This document shows positions 38,718 to 48,970 of a DNA stretch of 64,000 nucleotides, one piece after another. Every line of letters starts with the position of its first letter. Positions within the stretch are counted from its first letter, which is position 1. The notes under the pieces are model-generated. The model had not been told where the DNA came from and ran no database searches. It was given only the letters and a program-made list of their open reading frames with translations. Source of the stretch: Rhynchonema sp. JSB1_4 (Eukaryota > Nematoda > Chromadorea > Monhysterida > Xyalidae); the NCBI GenBank assembly GCA_030248065.1, contig JASAMV010004129.1, forward strand, positions 47,511-111,510, read 5' to 3'. A program made the position numbers and the translations under genes.

Positions 38718-41454
38718 TCACAACAATTGCACGGTTCGTTTGAGCAGTTCTTTCAGACGATCGCGTTCCCGCTGCGTTTCAAAGAGTTCCTGTCGCATTT
38801 GTTCGTGCTGATGCAGCAGACGTTGATATTTGAACTGCCACATGGATGTCTCGCTCCAGACTTTCGGGTCGATGCCCGGCTGCAAAACTATGTCAGTCGA
38901 AAAACGAACTTTAATGGCAGCAAGCACCACAAGTACAGTTGGACACTTCTGTTATTAAAATGTATCCGTTTTCATCACGTCGGTTTTTTTCTTTTGAGTT
39001 GGGTTACAGATCTGACACGCGGCACCCGACGCCTGAAGGTATCCAGGATCCGACACCAACAAAAAACTAGACAAACAGTTTAGAAAAAATCCGACATTCG
39101 ATTTTTTGACAAAAAAACTGGCAAAATTATGCTCATTTTCATCGCTAATTCAGACTTGTTCGCTCAATTTATTGAATGCAAGGGCTTTTGAACAAAATAT
39201 ACGTTAAAATACCACTTTCAAGGCCTTGATAGAGCATTTGGCTTGAATTTCTAATCTCTTCCCTCGGCAAAACTGATATTTCGAACTGCAGGTGTCGGCT
39301 GTCGGGTCCCAAGAAAAACCGGCACCCGATACCTGCCCATTGTTCCGTTTATCGTTCTGAGCAAACAAAACACGTTTTGGCGCGCTAAAAGTGAAACATC
39401 AGCCAACCAATGAATCAGTGGCGCTCGACGGCGACTGATTGGCACGTTGATGTGTGTCATTTTGAGGTGCCATTGTCATCATTTCAGACGTGGGTGTGGG
39501 CGGGGCGGGTCGTTTGCGAGATTTGGTGAGTGGCGGTGGTGGAGGGTGCCGGGACGACGATGCGACTGCGGCGACAAAATCGATCGGGGCCGGGTCTGGA
39601 AAGAGCAGCAGAAATTTTCATGCCACTGTTGCGCAGTGTAACATTTTTCATTCGCATTTTGCGCCAGAGAAGTGCAAAGGTTAGCATTTTTATTGCTAAT
39701 TATTTGCACCTATAATTTTGCTTGGGCGGCAAAATATGAAAAATCCACCACCAAGTTGTGACCAGCTTACAAGTTTCTTTGGGGCAAATGATAACATTTA
39801 GATGCAATTTGCAAAAGTTGCGAAAGAAAAAGAATTTTTCCGCTTGAATACGTCGCCATATCAAACGACAAACGAAACTATGCTTCACGGACCCATATCC
39901 TGCTCGTCCCTACTCTCGACGGTAATGCCCGCCGACTTGCTGTCCAACGGCACCACATCATCATCATCGTCGTCAAGCTGTCGCCCTTGAAGATCAGGGT
40001 TCGAATCGTCCTGATCCATTGGCGGAATCCATGCGCTATTCGACATCGACGTGCTCGAGGGCGATTGATCGATCGATCGATTGCCACTCGCGTTGAAGAT
40101 TCTGGAAAGTATCGTCAACTACACATTGAACTAAAATGGTGCGTTGTTTTTCTCACAAGCTTTAGATGCAATATTCACCGAAATTTTTTCATTTTGCAAC
40201 CAAAAAAAAGAAGGTTTAGATCAAATTTGCACCAATTTAGTCTTTTCACATGTAACCTGGCCAAACATTGGTCAATTAACGCCTAAAAAGTCATAAATCT
40301 ACGTTTTGAGCAGGACCAAAAAAAACAGGAAACGAATCCGGCGACGAAAAAATGAGGAATATGCAGCAGCCATCAATCGAAACCCAGCTAACAAAGCAGG
40401 CCGGGCTTACCTTGGTTCTCTCTGATTGAATGGCTCCAGGAAGGTCAGCATCGGATAGAAGTTCCAGGTCGGCGTATAACTTTCATCACCCCTCGCGCGA
40501 TGTTCGCGTATTTTGCGCAGATTGTTGTGGAATCCCTGCCGCAACAGCGTCCACTCGTGACGGTATTCCCAGGGTTCGACTGAAATAAAGCAAAAATCTG
40601 AACTGATGATACATGATTATGGTCAGGTCCGGTGTGCACAAATCAACCCACCTGCTGCCAGAGTTGGGTTAGTTTTAGCGCGGGAGAGTCGAATTAGAAC
40701 AAGCCAAGCCCAACCATCGTACTTTGCGTGCGAAAATAATATCCATCGACCAGAGCACAGGTTGTGCCAGTAATTAGCAGAGTAGGGAAGAAATTTTCCT
40801 CGTTTTTTAACTTTTTTCCTTTTCTCAGGCACTATTTTTTGCGGATCCCTAAAGAGTGTCACATTTGCCGTTTGCCCACAAAAGCATTTCAGAAGAATTT
40901 GAAGCTCTATGGATCCACTTTCACACGAGGAGGCGGCGTGAAGCCGAGACAGTTTGGTTTGGGGATGCAAAAATTGTATTTGTGCCTCGGTGAACTTCTC
41001 TTTGAGCGCAAATGGTTTTCCAAACTGTTCATTTTTTCCTTTGGGCTTTCCACTTTTTCACCTTGGCGTGATTGTTTCCCAACTGGTCACCCTTTTCCCG
41101 ATTTTCTTCCTTTTTTTGTTGCCATTTTTCTCAGTCGGAAACAAATATTTTTTGTTTTACTTCTTCATCACAACTCTATTCATTGGGGCTCAATTTGCTA
41201 CGGCAGAACGTTTCCGGTACCGGCCAGATTGAAGCTTTCGGAAAAGGTATCGAGCAAACACATTCGCTTTCGCACTCACGGACAGCCTGCAGTTGTTGGC
41301 TGAATTGTGGGTTGAGTTTGTCGGCGACGGTCGTCCAAATCAGCTCGTGTTTGTTGAGTTTGTTGAAGTCGGGATCGGTCGGATTCCACAGTGACGACAC
41401 GTGGTCACGAATGAATTCAATTAGAATCGCTTTTTGATCCTCCGACAGCACCAT
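38718..41454 (-). CDS. MADF-like (Adf-1/Myb-related) domain protein
   Basis: On the minus strand five exons join in phase: 41454-41280, 40579-40411, 40101-39893, 39595-39408, 38879-38718 (903 nt, 300 residues). Residues 1-75 or so look like a MADF domain (EDQKAILIEFIRDHVSSLWN, ELIWTTVADKLNP, then WEYRHEWTLLRQGFHNNLRK). MADF modules bind DNA in transcriptional regulators of flies and nematodes. The middle is Ser/Pro- and Asp-rich with a basic patch (KSRKRP). The last exon encodes a probable coiled coil (LLHQHEQMRQELFETQRERD). The junction between exons 3 and 4 uses the weak donor gtccgt and is the least certain. If exon 4 is read through instead, a TGA at 39401-39399 gives a 249-residue form lacking the coiled coil, so there may be two 3' ends. 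Partner genes and targets are unknown. Confidence 0.72.
39391..39404 (-). promoter_or_regulatory. GGCTGATGTTTCAC motif overlapping the alternative MADF stop
   Basis: On the minus strand the in-frame TGA that would end exon 4 lies inside this motif copy, the same arrangement as at the GT92 stop (6294-6306). Confidence 0.35.
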
Positions 41455-41457
41455 TTT

Positions 41458-41475
41458 CTGAAATAAATTCACGGT
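41458..41475 (-). promoter_or_regulatory. Splice acceptor just 5' of the MADF start codon
   Basis: The minus strand reads GAATTTATTTCAG, then AAA, then ATG. An acceptor three bases before the initiator fits either a 5' UTR intron or a spliced-leader trans-splice site, as is common in nematodes. The sequence alone cannot tell which. Confidence 0.5.
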
Positions 41476-41529
41476 AACATGCTGCAATTTGACGGTTTCG
41501 AATTCGAATCGAAATCGAACGAACGGAAC

Positions 41530-41826
41530 CAGAGGTGGGAATCGGGCCGGCCGGGCCGGGCCGAACGGTCGGCCCGGGGTGGCCGACCCGAAAAGGCCCG
41601 ACATCATCGAATTTCAATAAAAAATCGTGATTTTTTTAGGCTAAATTTGCCAAAATTTCTCACGATTCTGCAAATCAGTACCGACTTCCATGATTATCAG
41701 GTATTTTTAAACAAAAAACAGTAATTTTTGCACCAAAAAATTGCTTCAAAATGTCATCAGAAAAAGTCGGGTTGAAAAAATCGGGCCGGGCCGGGCCGAG
41801 GTAACCCGGCCCGATTCCCACCTCTG
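41530..41826. mobile_element. hAT-like MITE, 297 bp, TSD AACGGAAC
   Basis: The ends are CAGAGGTGGGAATCGGGCCG and its complement, and an exact 8-bp direct repeat AACGGAAC flanks both sides (41522-41529 and 41827-41834). Ends of CAG...CTG type and an 8-bp duplication are hallmarks of the hAT superfamily. The interior is AT-rich and non-coding. It lies 76 bp upstream of the MADF start codon. The subterminal GGGCCGGGCC repeats match the element at 42839-43575. Confidence 0.92.
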
Positions 41827-42207
41827 AACGGAACGTGAAAATGAAACTGAAACTTTGGGGGCGGGGGTTCAATTAATGGCGGTTCTATGTTTGATATCGA
41901 GCCACTTGTCTTGGATGAGGTCATGCTGACTAAAATTGGAACTTTATGTTTTCGAAAAAAACGGTTTTTTTCAAATAAATTAGCAGTACATTTCAAATTT
42001 CAAACTTTATCTGCACGCTTTCGCAAAGACCTTTACACAAGATCCGGAGAAACCCTAAAAAATGAACATGAGTATTAATAAACGAAAATGTGAACATGAA
42101 CGAACAAACGACAAAGAAAACGTACCGGCGAGATTCAACCAACCAAACTACTGGTAATGAAGAGAACAAAAGTAACGAGCAATAAAGTCGGCAACGGATG
42201 ACGGAAT

Positions 42208-42534
42208 CACTGTAGTGGCTGGGGGGGATGGGGGGGGGAAGGGTATCTATCTCGAGCCGACCCCAAAGGGTATCTCGAGTAAGTAGATTTATGGTTTTCA
42301 AAGGCAAAAATAGGTGTTTTTCGACCTGAGACCCCCAAAAATCTCGGCAAAAATGTCAAAAAATACCCCTTTTTAGGCCGATTTTGCAGTAAAATTGCAT
42401 GCAAAAAACGGCCTTTTTTCGCCTTTTGACGGACCATAGGGGTATCTTGGGTAGCCTCTGGGGGGTATCTCGAGTAAGTCCGAAACCTTCCCCCCCCTAG
42501 GGTATCTTGGGTCGATTGGCCTGATACCACACTG
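42208..42534. mobile_element. hAT-like MITE, 327 bp, TSD GACGGAAT
   Basis: It begins CACTGTAGTGGCTGGG and ends with the complement of CAGTGTGGTATCAGGCC. The exact 8-bp duplication GACGGAAT is at 42200-42207 and 42535-42542. The interior has poly-G tracts and repeated GGGTATCTCGAGTAAGT / GGGTATCTTGGGT words. Ends resemble those of 44008-44444 and 46276-46677. Confidence 0.9.
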
Positions 42535-42838
42535 GACGGAATATTGATGATTATCTGAAAAGCAGCAACCCAGTGACTGAGGAGATCAGTCAATGACGGC
42601 TGAGAATTTTGTTGAAATATGGCGAGAAACTACGTCTCGACCACGTGAGTTTAGTTTAGATTTAAAGGCCGCACTTGACGCAGCAGAGACGACGCCCTCT
42701 GGTAGCCTGTTCCAGGGGTCCACGACACGATAGGCCCAGTATCCGGACAAGTCTGCACCCGCGCCATGGACTCGACACAAACTGTGGGAGTGCCCTCGGG
42801 TTGGGCGGCCGGTGTCACGAGATGGAAAGGATTCCTTG

Positions 42839-43575
42839 CAGAGGTCGCAATCGGGCCGGGCCGCGATTTTGGGCTTTTGGCTCGGGCCGGGCCGGAGATT
42901 TGGAGGGTCGGGCCGCCCGGCCCGAAGCTTCTGAAGTGACTTATTTTACTGAAAAAGTAGGGTTTTTTTGTCAAAAATACTAAAATTTCTGACGGATTCA
43001 GCAAGCAAGTGATCAGTATTGTCCAGTTGTGTGGCTACCCAGGCGTGCAATCAACCTACAAACCTACTGTACCATTAGAAAGGCCTGCAATCAACCTAGG
43101 TACCTACCTACTGTACCGGCCGAGCTTGGGGGGAACAAAATTTTTTATGTCTAAATTTAGATGAAAATGTACCCTAAAACCCCCATTTTGCGCGCAGCGC
43201 GCGATTTTTCGATTGTTTGGAGTGAAAAATATCGATTTTATACCATTTTGAGCCAAAAATAGCAACCTACTGTGCCAGCCGGGGGGCGGCGACCTACCTA
43301 CTGTACCCCAGCCACACCATTGGTATTGTCTATCTGGCGACTTTTTCATGGAAAACAATGAATTTTCAACCAAACAAACAGATTCAAAAATCGCAAAAAT
43401 TATGACAAAAATTGGGTTAAAATCTGAGCCAAAAATTCGGGCCGGGCCGGGCCGGGGATTTGGGGGTTCGGGCCGGGCCGGGCCGGAGATTTGGGGGTAC
43501 GGGTCGGGCCGGGCCGGAGATTTGGGGGCTCGGGCCGGGCCGGGCCGGCCAAACCCGGCCCGATTGCGACCTCTG
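42839..43575. mobile_element. hAT-like element, 737 bp, TSD ATTCCTTG, host of a nested insertion
   Basis: The ends CAGAGGTCGCAATCGGGCCG and complement are flanked by the exact 8-bp repeat ATTCCTTG (42831-42838, 43576-43583). It is the same family as 41530-41826, with more subterminal GGGCCGGGCC repeats. It is interrupted by another element at 43024-43322; without that insertion it would be about 430 bp. No transposase is encoded. Confidence 0.92.
43024..43322. mobile_element. Nested hAT-like MITE, 299 bp, TSD GTATTGTC
   Basis: It starts CAGTTGTGTGGCT and ends with the complement of CAATGGTGTGGCT. The exact 8-bp duplication GTATTGTC flanks it (43016-43023, 43323-43330). It sits inside the element 42839-43575, so it inserted later. 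The interior has repeated CCTACCTACTGTACC words and a GCGCGC-AGCGCGC hairpin core. Confidence 0.92.
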
Positions 43576-43886
43576 ATTCCTTGGTTACCCCAGGTGCAAA
43601 AAGTACCAATTTTTGGCCGAAGCAGCATGATTCAAGATTTTATCTGAAGGCAAGAACTGCAAAGAATCCAAGGATTCGGGACAACCCAAATTGATATGAG
43701 AAACATTATCAAGAACAAAATACAATTAACGACAACAAACCGGTATGCAGCATGCAGAAGAAACAGAAACAGGAACAGGAACGTAACGCAATCCAAAACA
43801 AAATATCAACAAACAAAACAAAACTAGCAAACAGCTCACAAAAAATGCAACTAAAACCTTTAAAACTTTTAAAACTAAACTTTTAC

Positions 43887-44752
43887 CTACCGTAAGCGTA
43901 AAAACCTAAATACAGCCCCCCGGAATAGAGCCCCCCCGTAATACAGCCCCCCCCAAAAGGGGTCAGTGAATTAATAGAGGCCCCCCGGAATAGAGCCCCC
44001 CTATACTCATAGTAGTGGCTGGGGGGGGGGCGGGGGGTTGGGGGGGGGGGGGTTGCCCCCCCCCCTCTCAGTACTTACCTACCACAAAACCCGAGGGGGG
44101 GGGGGTTGGGGGGATCTTCTGGGGTATGTCTCAGTACTTACCTCTCACAAAACTCCAAATCATACCTCTCACAAGCAATTTTATACCTTTTTAAGGCAAA
44201 AATCGATGTTTTTCGACCTTATTTTCCCAAAAATCGCGCGCTCCGCGCGCAAACCCACCCATAATACCTATTTTTAGGCGATTTTCGGCGAAAATTTTGA
44301 AAAAGTACTATTTTTACCTCAATTTTTGTATCACAAAAACGGTGTTTTTTCGCCTTTTTGGGTGACCAAAATCATACCTCTCACGCTTCCGGTCCCAACC
44401 CCGCATCATACTTACCTCCCACACATGGGCCTGCCACTACACTGCGTACTGTAGTGTATTAAGGCTTGATAGTGGTGTACAGCTACATTTATGCACGTTT
44501 GTTGTTCGTTCAGAGCACATAATACGCCTCCTATTGACGAATAGACACGAATAAATGCGATTACAAGCGAAAAAACATCCTTTCAAACCCCTTTTTAGGG
44601 GTTTTTGGGGGGTATTTCTGGGAACAATTTTTCAGGTTCGGGTCAGTGAATTAATAGAGGCCCCCGGAATAGAGTCCCCCCGTAATAGAGCCCCCCAAAA
44701 TGGGGTCAGTGAGTTAATAGAGCCCCCCCTTCTATTTAGGTTTTTACGGTAG
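43887..44752. mobile_element. Element with CTACCGTAA ends, split by a hAT-like insertion
   Basis: The left end is CTACCGTAAGCGTAAAAACC and the right end the complement of CTACCGTAAAAACCTAAATA. Next to both ends are C-rich subterminal repeats (GGAATAGAGCCCCC, GTAATACAGCCCCC, GGGTCAGTGAATTAATAGAG). A related copy at 45268-45666 lacks the internal hAT-like element 44008-44444 and so shows the empty site. No coding capacity; superfamily not assigned. Confidence 0.82.
44008..44444. mobile_element. hAT-like MITE, about 437 bp, nested
   Basis: The ends are CATAGTAGTGGCTGGG and the complement of CAGTGTAGTGGCAGGCC. It is inserted in the 43887-44752 element; the empty counterpart near 45380 reads CCCCTATACAGTAGTG. 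Flanking 8-mers are only partly alike, so the duplication has diverged. The interior contains long G runs, AGTACTTACCT repeats, a GCGCGCTCCGCGCGC hairpin core and sequence shared, in inverse orientation, with 46276-46677. Confidence 0.82.
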
Positions 44753-44944
44753 TTCTCTTCTCTTTTCTCTTGTTTTGCTTTTCTTCACGCTCACTCCCGT
44801 GCCGCCGCGGGCGGTCGACGGAATTTTGAATTTGATGATGGGTACAATGTATTTTGACCGATGATTTCTGATGAATGCGAAGCAAAAGAAGCAGGATTGA
44901 AATTGATTGGACAATCAACACATGACAAGGCGACACACAAACTT

Positions 44945-45175
44945 TCACCCGTATGTGGACACTTCTTGACGCACGGACAAGAATTCTTGTCTTTCTTGTC
45001 TTTCCTGTCTTTCTTGTCTTTCTTGTCCGTATAGTCAAGAAGTGGTCTTTACGCGCGGGTGTAACATACACTTCTTGACTACGCGGACAAGAAAGACAGA
45101 AATAATAACACACAGGCAAGTAGTGTGCGTTACGCCTGGGCGTGAGGACCACTTGTTGTTTGTTTTTGACTACGT
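44945..45175. repeat. Repeats of CTTTCTTGT and CACTTCTTGACT
   Basis: About five tandem CTTTCTTGT-like units (44990-45030) lie between copies of ACTTCTTGAC and its complement GTCAAGAAGTG, with cGGACAAGAA nearby. Related words recur at 46078-46140, so 44945-46140 may be one element with the 45268 element inside it. The ends are not resolved. Confidence 0.55.
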
Positions 45176-45267
45176 GGTCTGGGTGGACAGAAACACAATG
45201 TAAGTTATACGAATAAAAAAATTAGTCTGTAAAACCAAAACGTACATGTGGTTCCCAATTTGCAGAT

Positions 45268-45666
45268 TACCGTAAAAACCTAAATACAGCCCCCCCCCCG
45301 GAATAGAGCCCCCAAGTAATACAGCCCCCCAAACAGGGGTCAGTGAATTAATAGAGCCCCCTAAGTAACATCCCCTATACAGTAGTGCATTAAGGCTTGA
45401 TAATGGTGCACAGGTATTTATGCACGTTGGTTGTTCGTTCAGAGCACAAAATATGCCACTAATTGACGAATAGACACGAATAACTGCGATAACACGCGAA
45501 AAAACAGCCTTTCAACCCCGATTTTTAGGAGTTTTTGGGAGTTCTTTAAGAACAATTTTTTACGGGGTCGGCAAAGTAAAAAAAGAGCCGCCCCGCAGAC
45601 CCAGCCCCCACATCACACAGCCCCGAAACAGTAGACCAATAAATACCCCCCCCCTTCTATGTTTTA
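45268..45666. mobile_element. Second copy of the CTACCGTAA-end element, without internal insertion
   Basis: It starts TACCGTAAAAACCTAAATAC and carries the same GGAATAGAGCCCCC and TCAGTGAATTAATAGAG repeats and the same internal stretch (TTAAGGCTTGATARTGGTG, CGAATAGACACGAATAA) as 43887-44752. The right end (CCCTTCTATGTTTTAAG) is degenerate. It is the empty-site reference for the nested hAT-like element. Confidence 0.78.
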
Positions 45667-46275
45667 AGTCTAGGCAGGAATGGAGAAGGAAAAAAAGAAA
45701 AACAAAAATAAAATTTTGACAAAATCAAAATGTGACAAAAGTGATTAATTATTTGCACGAAACATCTCTCACACACAAACACTAAAGTGATTCATTGAGA
45801 AGAGCTAAGTGTTTAGATTAGAACTATCTCTCAGCAAAAAGCCGCCCGCCACGCACACACCAAAACCGCCGTCCCCCCGCGCAGCAAGAGGCATGCCCAG
45901 GCGAACGCAAGAGGAGAACCTTAACCCTCAAAAGCAAAGAAAGGGCGGTAACCCCCAGCGGGAACCCACACTTACCCACGCCAAAACATATTTTCCTTTC
46001 CTTTCTTTCCTCTCCTCCCGCTAGACAAGAAGTCGTCACTCACGCCCAGGCCCACACCTCCTCCTAATATATTCTGTCTTTCTTGTCCGCGTCCGCCGAA
46101 TTAGTAGTCGTCCGCCCAGGCGTAGCATACAGTTCTTGACGCGTCAAACTTTCACCAGGGTCTCGGCCACTGGAACTGGACGCATGTCATCTGTGTTACA
46201 GGTGCCCCCCCCCCATTTAAAAACAGGTGAGAATGGGGTGTTTCTTATGAATTTATTCTTATGAATGCTGGTGTC

Positions 46276-46677
46276 CAGTGTAGTGGCAGGCCCATGTGTG
46301 GGAGGTAAGTATGATGCGGGGTCGGGACCGGAAGCGTGAGAGGTATGATTTTGGTCACCCAAAAAGGCGAAAAAACACCGTTTTTGTGTTACAATTTTGG
46401 CTCAAAATTGAGGTAAAAATAGTACTTTTTCAAAATTTTCGCCGAAAATCGCCTAAAAATAGGTATTATGGGTGGGTTTGCGCGCGGAGCGCGCAATTTT
46501 TGGGAAAATAAGGTCGAAAAACGCCGATTTTTGCCTTAAAAAGGTATAAAATTGCTTGTGAGAGGTATGATCTGGAGTTGTGAGAGGTAAGTACTCAACC
46601 CCCCAACCCCCCTCGGGTTTTGTGGTAGGTAAGTACTGACAGGGGGTAACCCCCCAACCCCCCCTGCCACTACTATA
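46276..46677. mobile_element. hAT-like MITE, 402 bp, inverse relative of 44008-44444
   Basis: It begins CAGTGTAGTGGCAGGCCC and ends GCCACTACTATA. Flanking 8-mers CTGGTGTC and CTCGTGTC differ at one position. The interior is the reverse complement of much of 44008-44444, including the GCGCGCGGAGCGCGC hairpin and AGGTAAGTACT repeats. Non-coding. Confidence 0.85.
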
Positions 46678-46772
46678 CTCGTGTCTATTGCATGCAAGCT
46701 AGTGTGTCTCATCAGTTTAGGGGATTATCACCGATTATACCAGAGACCTGTGTGCACCGTTTTTATGTAAAC

Positions 46773-46976
46773 AGCCACACCGAATCCGCCGGTCGATTCT
46801 CCATTAAAACATGCGCGGAATTTCTCTGTGGCGCTCATTGACGTCGACATACCAGACATCATAAACAGATTAACCAGCGATGTGGGATTAGTGCAGTGCC
46901 TGTCCGCATGGATACTGCCCCCGTTTTGTTCAGACCTGCCGAAAACTTACAGGCGTAAGATGTGCTGCACCATATA
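46773..46976 (+). pseudogene. Possible GT92-like relic exon
   Basis: After AAACAG a frame is open to a TAA at about 46976. It contains ARNFSVALIDVDIPDIINRL, which resembles the FVALIDIDE (DxD) block of the GT92 gene at 5.2-6.3 kb. No neighbouring block of the family was recognised with confidence, so a short chance likeness cannot be excluded. Confidence 0.22.
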
Positions 46977-46977
46977 A

Positions 46978-48970
46978 TCATCCATATGCCAGAACAGGAC
47001 TAGGATCATACCACTGGGAGTCCGTGATATGGAAACCAGTAAATACGATTTGTAATAAATACAGAGTACAGTAGTGTGGCTGAAACTCAAGCGCCTTCTG
47101 TGGTCTAAAAGCGAATTCGAAGTTAAACTCCCCGGAGACAAAGTTTTTCGTAAGAGTCAAACGCAACAATAAGCATCAATCAAGGCATGCACACGTGTAA
47201 TAGTGTGTGTTTTGTACAACCACGCATTATGTTTTCGGAATTTTGTAACATGTTTGGTCCTGGACCACAAGTTTATATAATACGTACGCATGCATGTGAT
47301 GTTTTGTTCGTTGTCTATTATGAAAGCTTATGATGTGTCAATTTCACTTGGCGCCTAGCCTGTCGGTGTCGGTGACAGACTTTTGTTATGACACGCGGAA
47401 GTCAAACACCGACCGAAATATCAGTTCTCATGTTTTGGGTAGTGTGGTACACTCGCACTGATGATGACCTGATGCACCGCCAGGCTGTGAGAACACGTCC
47501 GTTCAAAATGTACATTGCTGTAGCATTGACATTGGGACCAGCCTGGTTGGCACATATGTACATATGTACATCTGAAAGAAGTTCGTTTGTCTGGTCAGGT
47601 GCATCTTTGACACGTTGACAAATTACTGACCTACACTATCTGACCGATGCACCCATAGGCAGTACAGTCTTGCATAACCCCAGATATGCTCACCAGATCC
47701 ACCCAGCGACTTCGCTGGTCCCAAGAGTGACACTAAAACCCGTGTTTTTCTTTCGGATGGTTGGCCGCCGACTTTGGTTTTGCCAAAAAAATTCGACTGC
47801 ACCTTTTATTCTGAAACCTCGGAGCTAGCGCAAGCTTGCAAGTTCGTTTGTGAGTGCGCATACGAGCGCCCGAAAACGAGCGCATTTATAGTGACGCAGT
47901 GGAGCGCGGTTAATGATAACCATATGATCATTGTTGGATATATAAGTACAGTTGGCCCCCGTCATTGTGCCAACGTCCATTTTTAGGTAACTTCATTCTG
48001 TGTTGACTGCGCTGTTAATTCGGAAAGGTGGCGGGGCTGAAACCGGTACCATTCGAAAATATTTATATTATATCAACAGCTAAAATTCATAGAAGGTGTC
48101 ACTGTGAAGAGAATGTACTGTACGGCTTGTGCGAGTACCGCACGCATCTCCATCAGCTGCATTTCGGCCGCTCGAATCAAAATCGAAATGACTACATTAT
48201 TTTATGGCAAGCAAAACTTGAATTCTTGGGTACTGTTTAGCGAGTCCCAGCCTGATCCTCTCTTGAGCAAAATGTACACTCGCATCCCGACCTCGTGAAG
48301 TTTTATAGAGGTTGCTAGAAGCAATTCTCACATCGCTCATTCTACAGTACCCAACTTGCGTTTTCACACCCAACATTCAAGCATGTTTGTTCTGATGTTA
48401 CGGATACGTGTTCCATTCTTGTGTTCTTTTGAAATCCGCGGTATCAAAAAGTGCCGCTTTTGGACTTCGATAGTGTACATTATCCTCTCCTTTTGATGGT
48501 TTTTATTGCCGACGTAATGCGCGTGCAGCCATGTTTTGTGGACTTGCAACCCTGATCAAGGATTATCGGATACCGAAAGTGTGTGGGGAATGCCGGCCTA
48601 CGAAGATTTGTTTGCGCACATGGGAATAATAATGCGTTTGTCGGAATTTTGATGAATCGCTTGTTTTTGGTGCAGTAGGTATTTATTTCATACCATATAT
48701 GTATACATACATATGCGTACATGCAGAGGTGCATCAGAAATCTTGTATACCGTTTCTTCATATACCTCCCAAGCGTACCGTATTTCTTTATTCGTCGCTA
48801 TCGGTCCGTATTTTTGTTATTGCCTTCCGTATCGGCTCTTTTCACTTTTTCTGCTTCGTGCCCTGTGTTCTGATGTCCGGTCTGAATATGACCATGTGAC
48901 GCGCACCAACAAAGTGTCACACACGCACATAAAGGCGTCCAATTAAACACAGCTGCTGTTCGCAAGCAGA
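46978..48970. other. No confident gene; upstream of the K2P channel
   Basis: Both strands are open across 46990-47160 (for example a minus frame of 63 codons), but no family is recognised. The rest shows no coding signal. The promoter of the channel gene should lie here, but no core element was identified. Confidence 0.4.

Noticed and set aside
38718..38930. Separate 70-residue gene starting at 38930
   Set aside because: A good acceptor (TTTTGCAG) falls inside the frame at 38880-38882, and the phase fits the MADF exon 4 donor, so it is treated as a terminal exon.
40008..40030. Box B-like GGGTTCGAATC
   Set aside because: It lies within MADF exon 3 coding sequence, with no box A or stems for a tRNA.
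40764..41303. 179-codon plus-strand open frame
   Set aside because: It lies antisense to MADF introns and exon 1, is rich in Phe and Leu from T-rich DNA, and has no recognised domain.
43400..43628. Pro/Gly/Arg-rich frames over GGGCCGGGCC repeats
   Set aside because: They are by-products of subterminal transposon repeats and are open in several frames on both strands.
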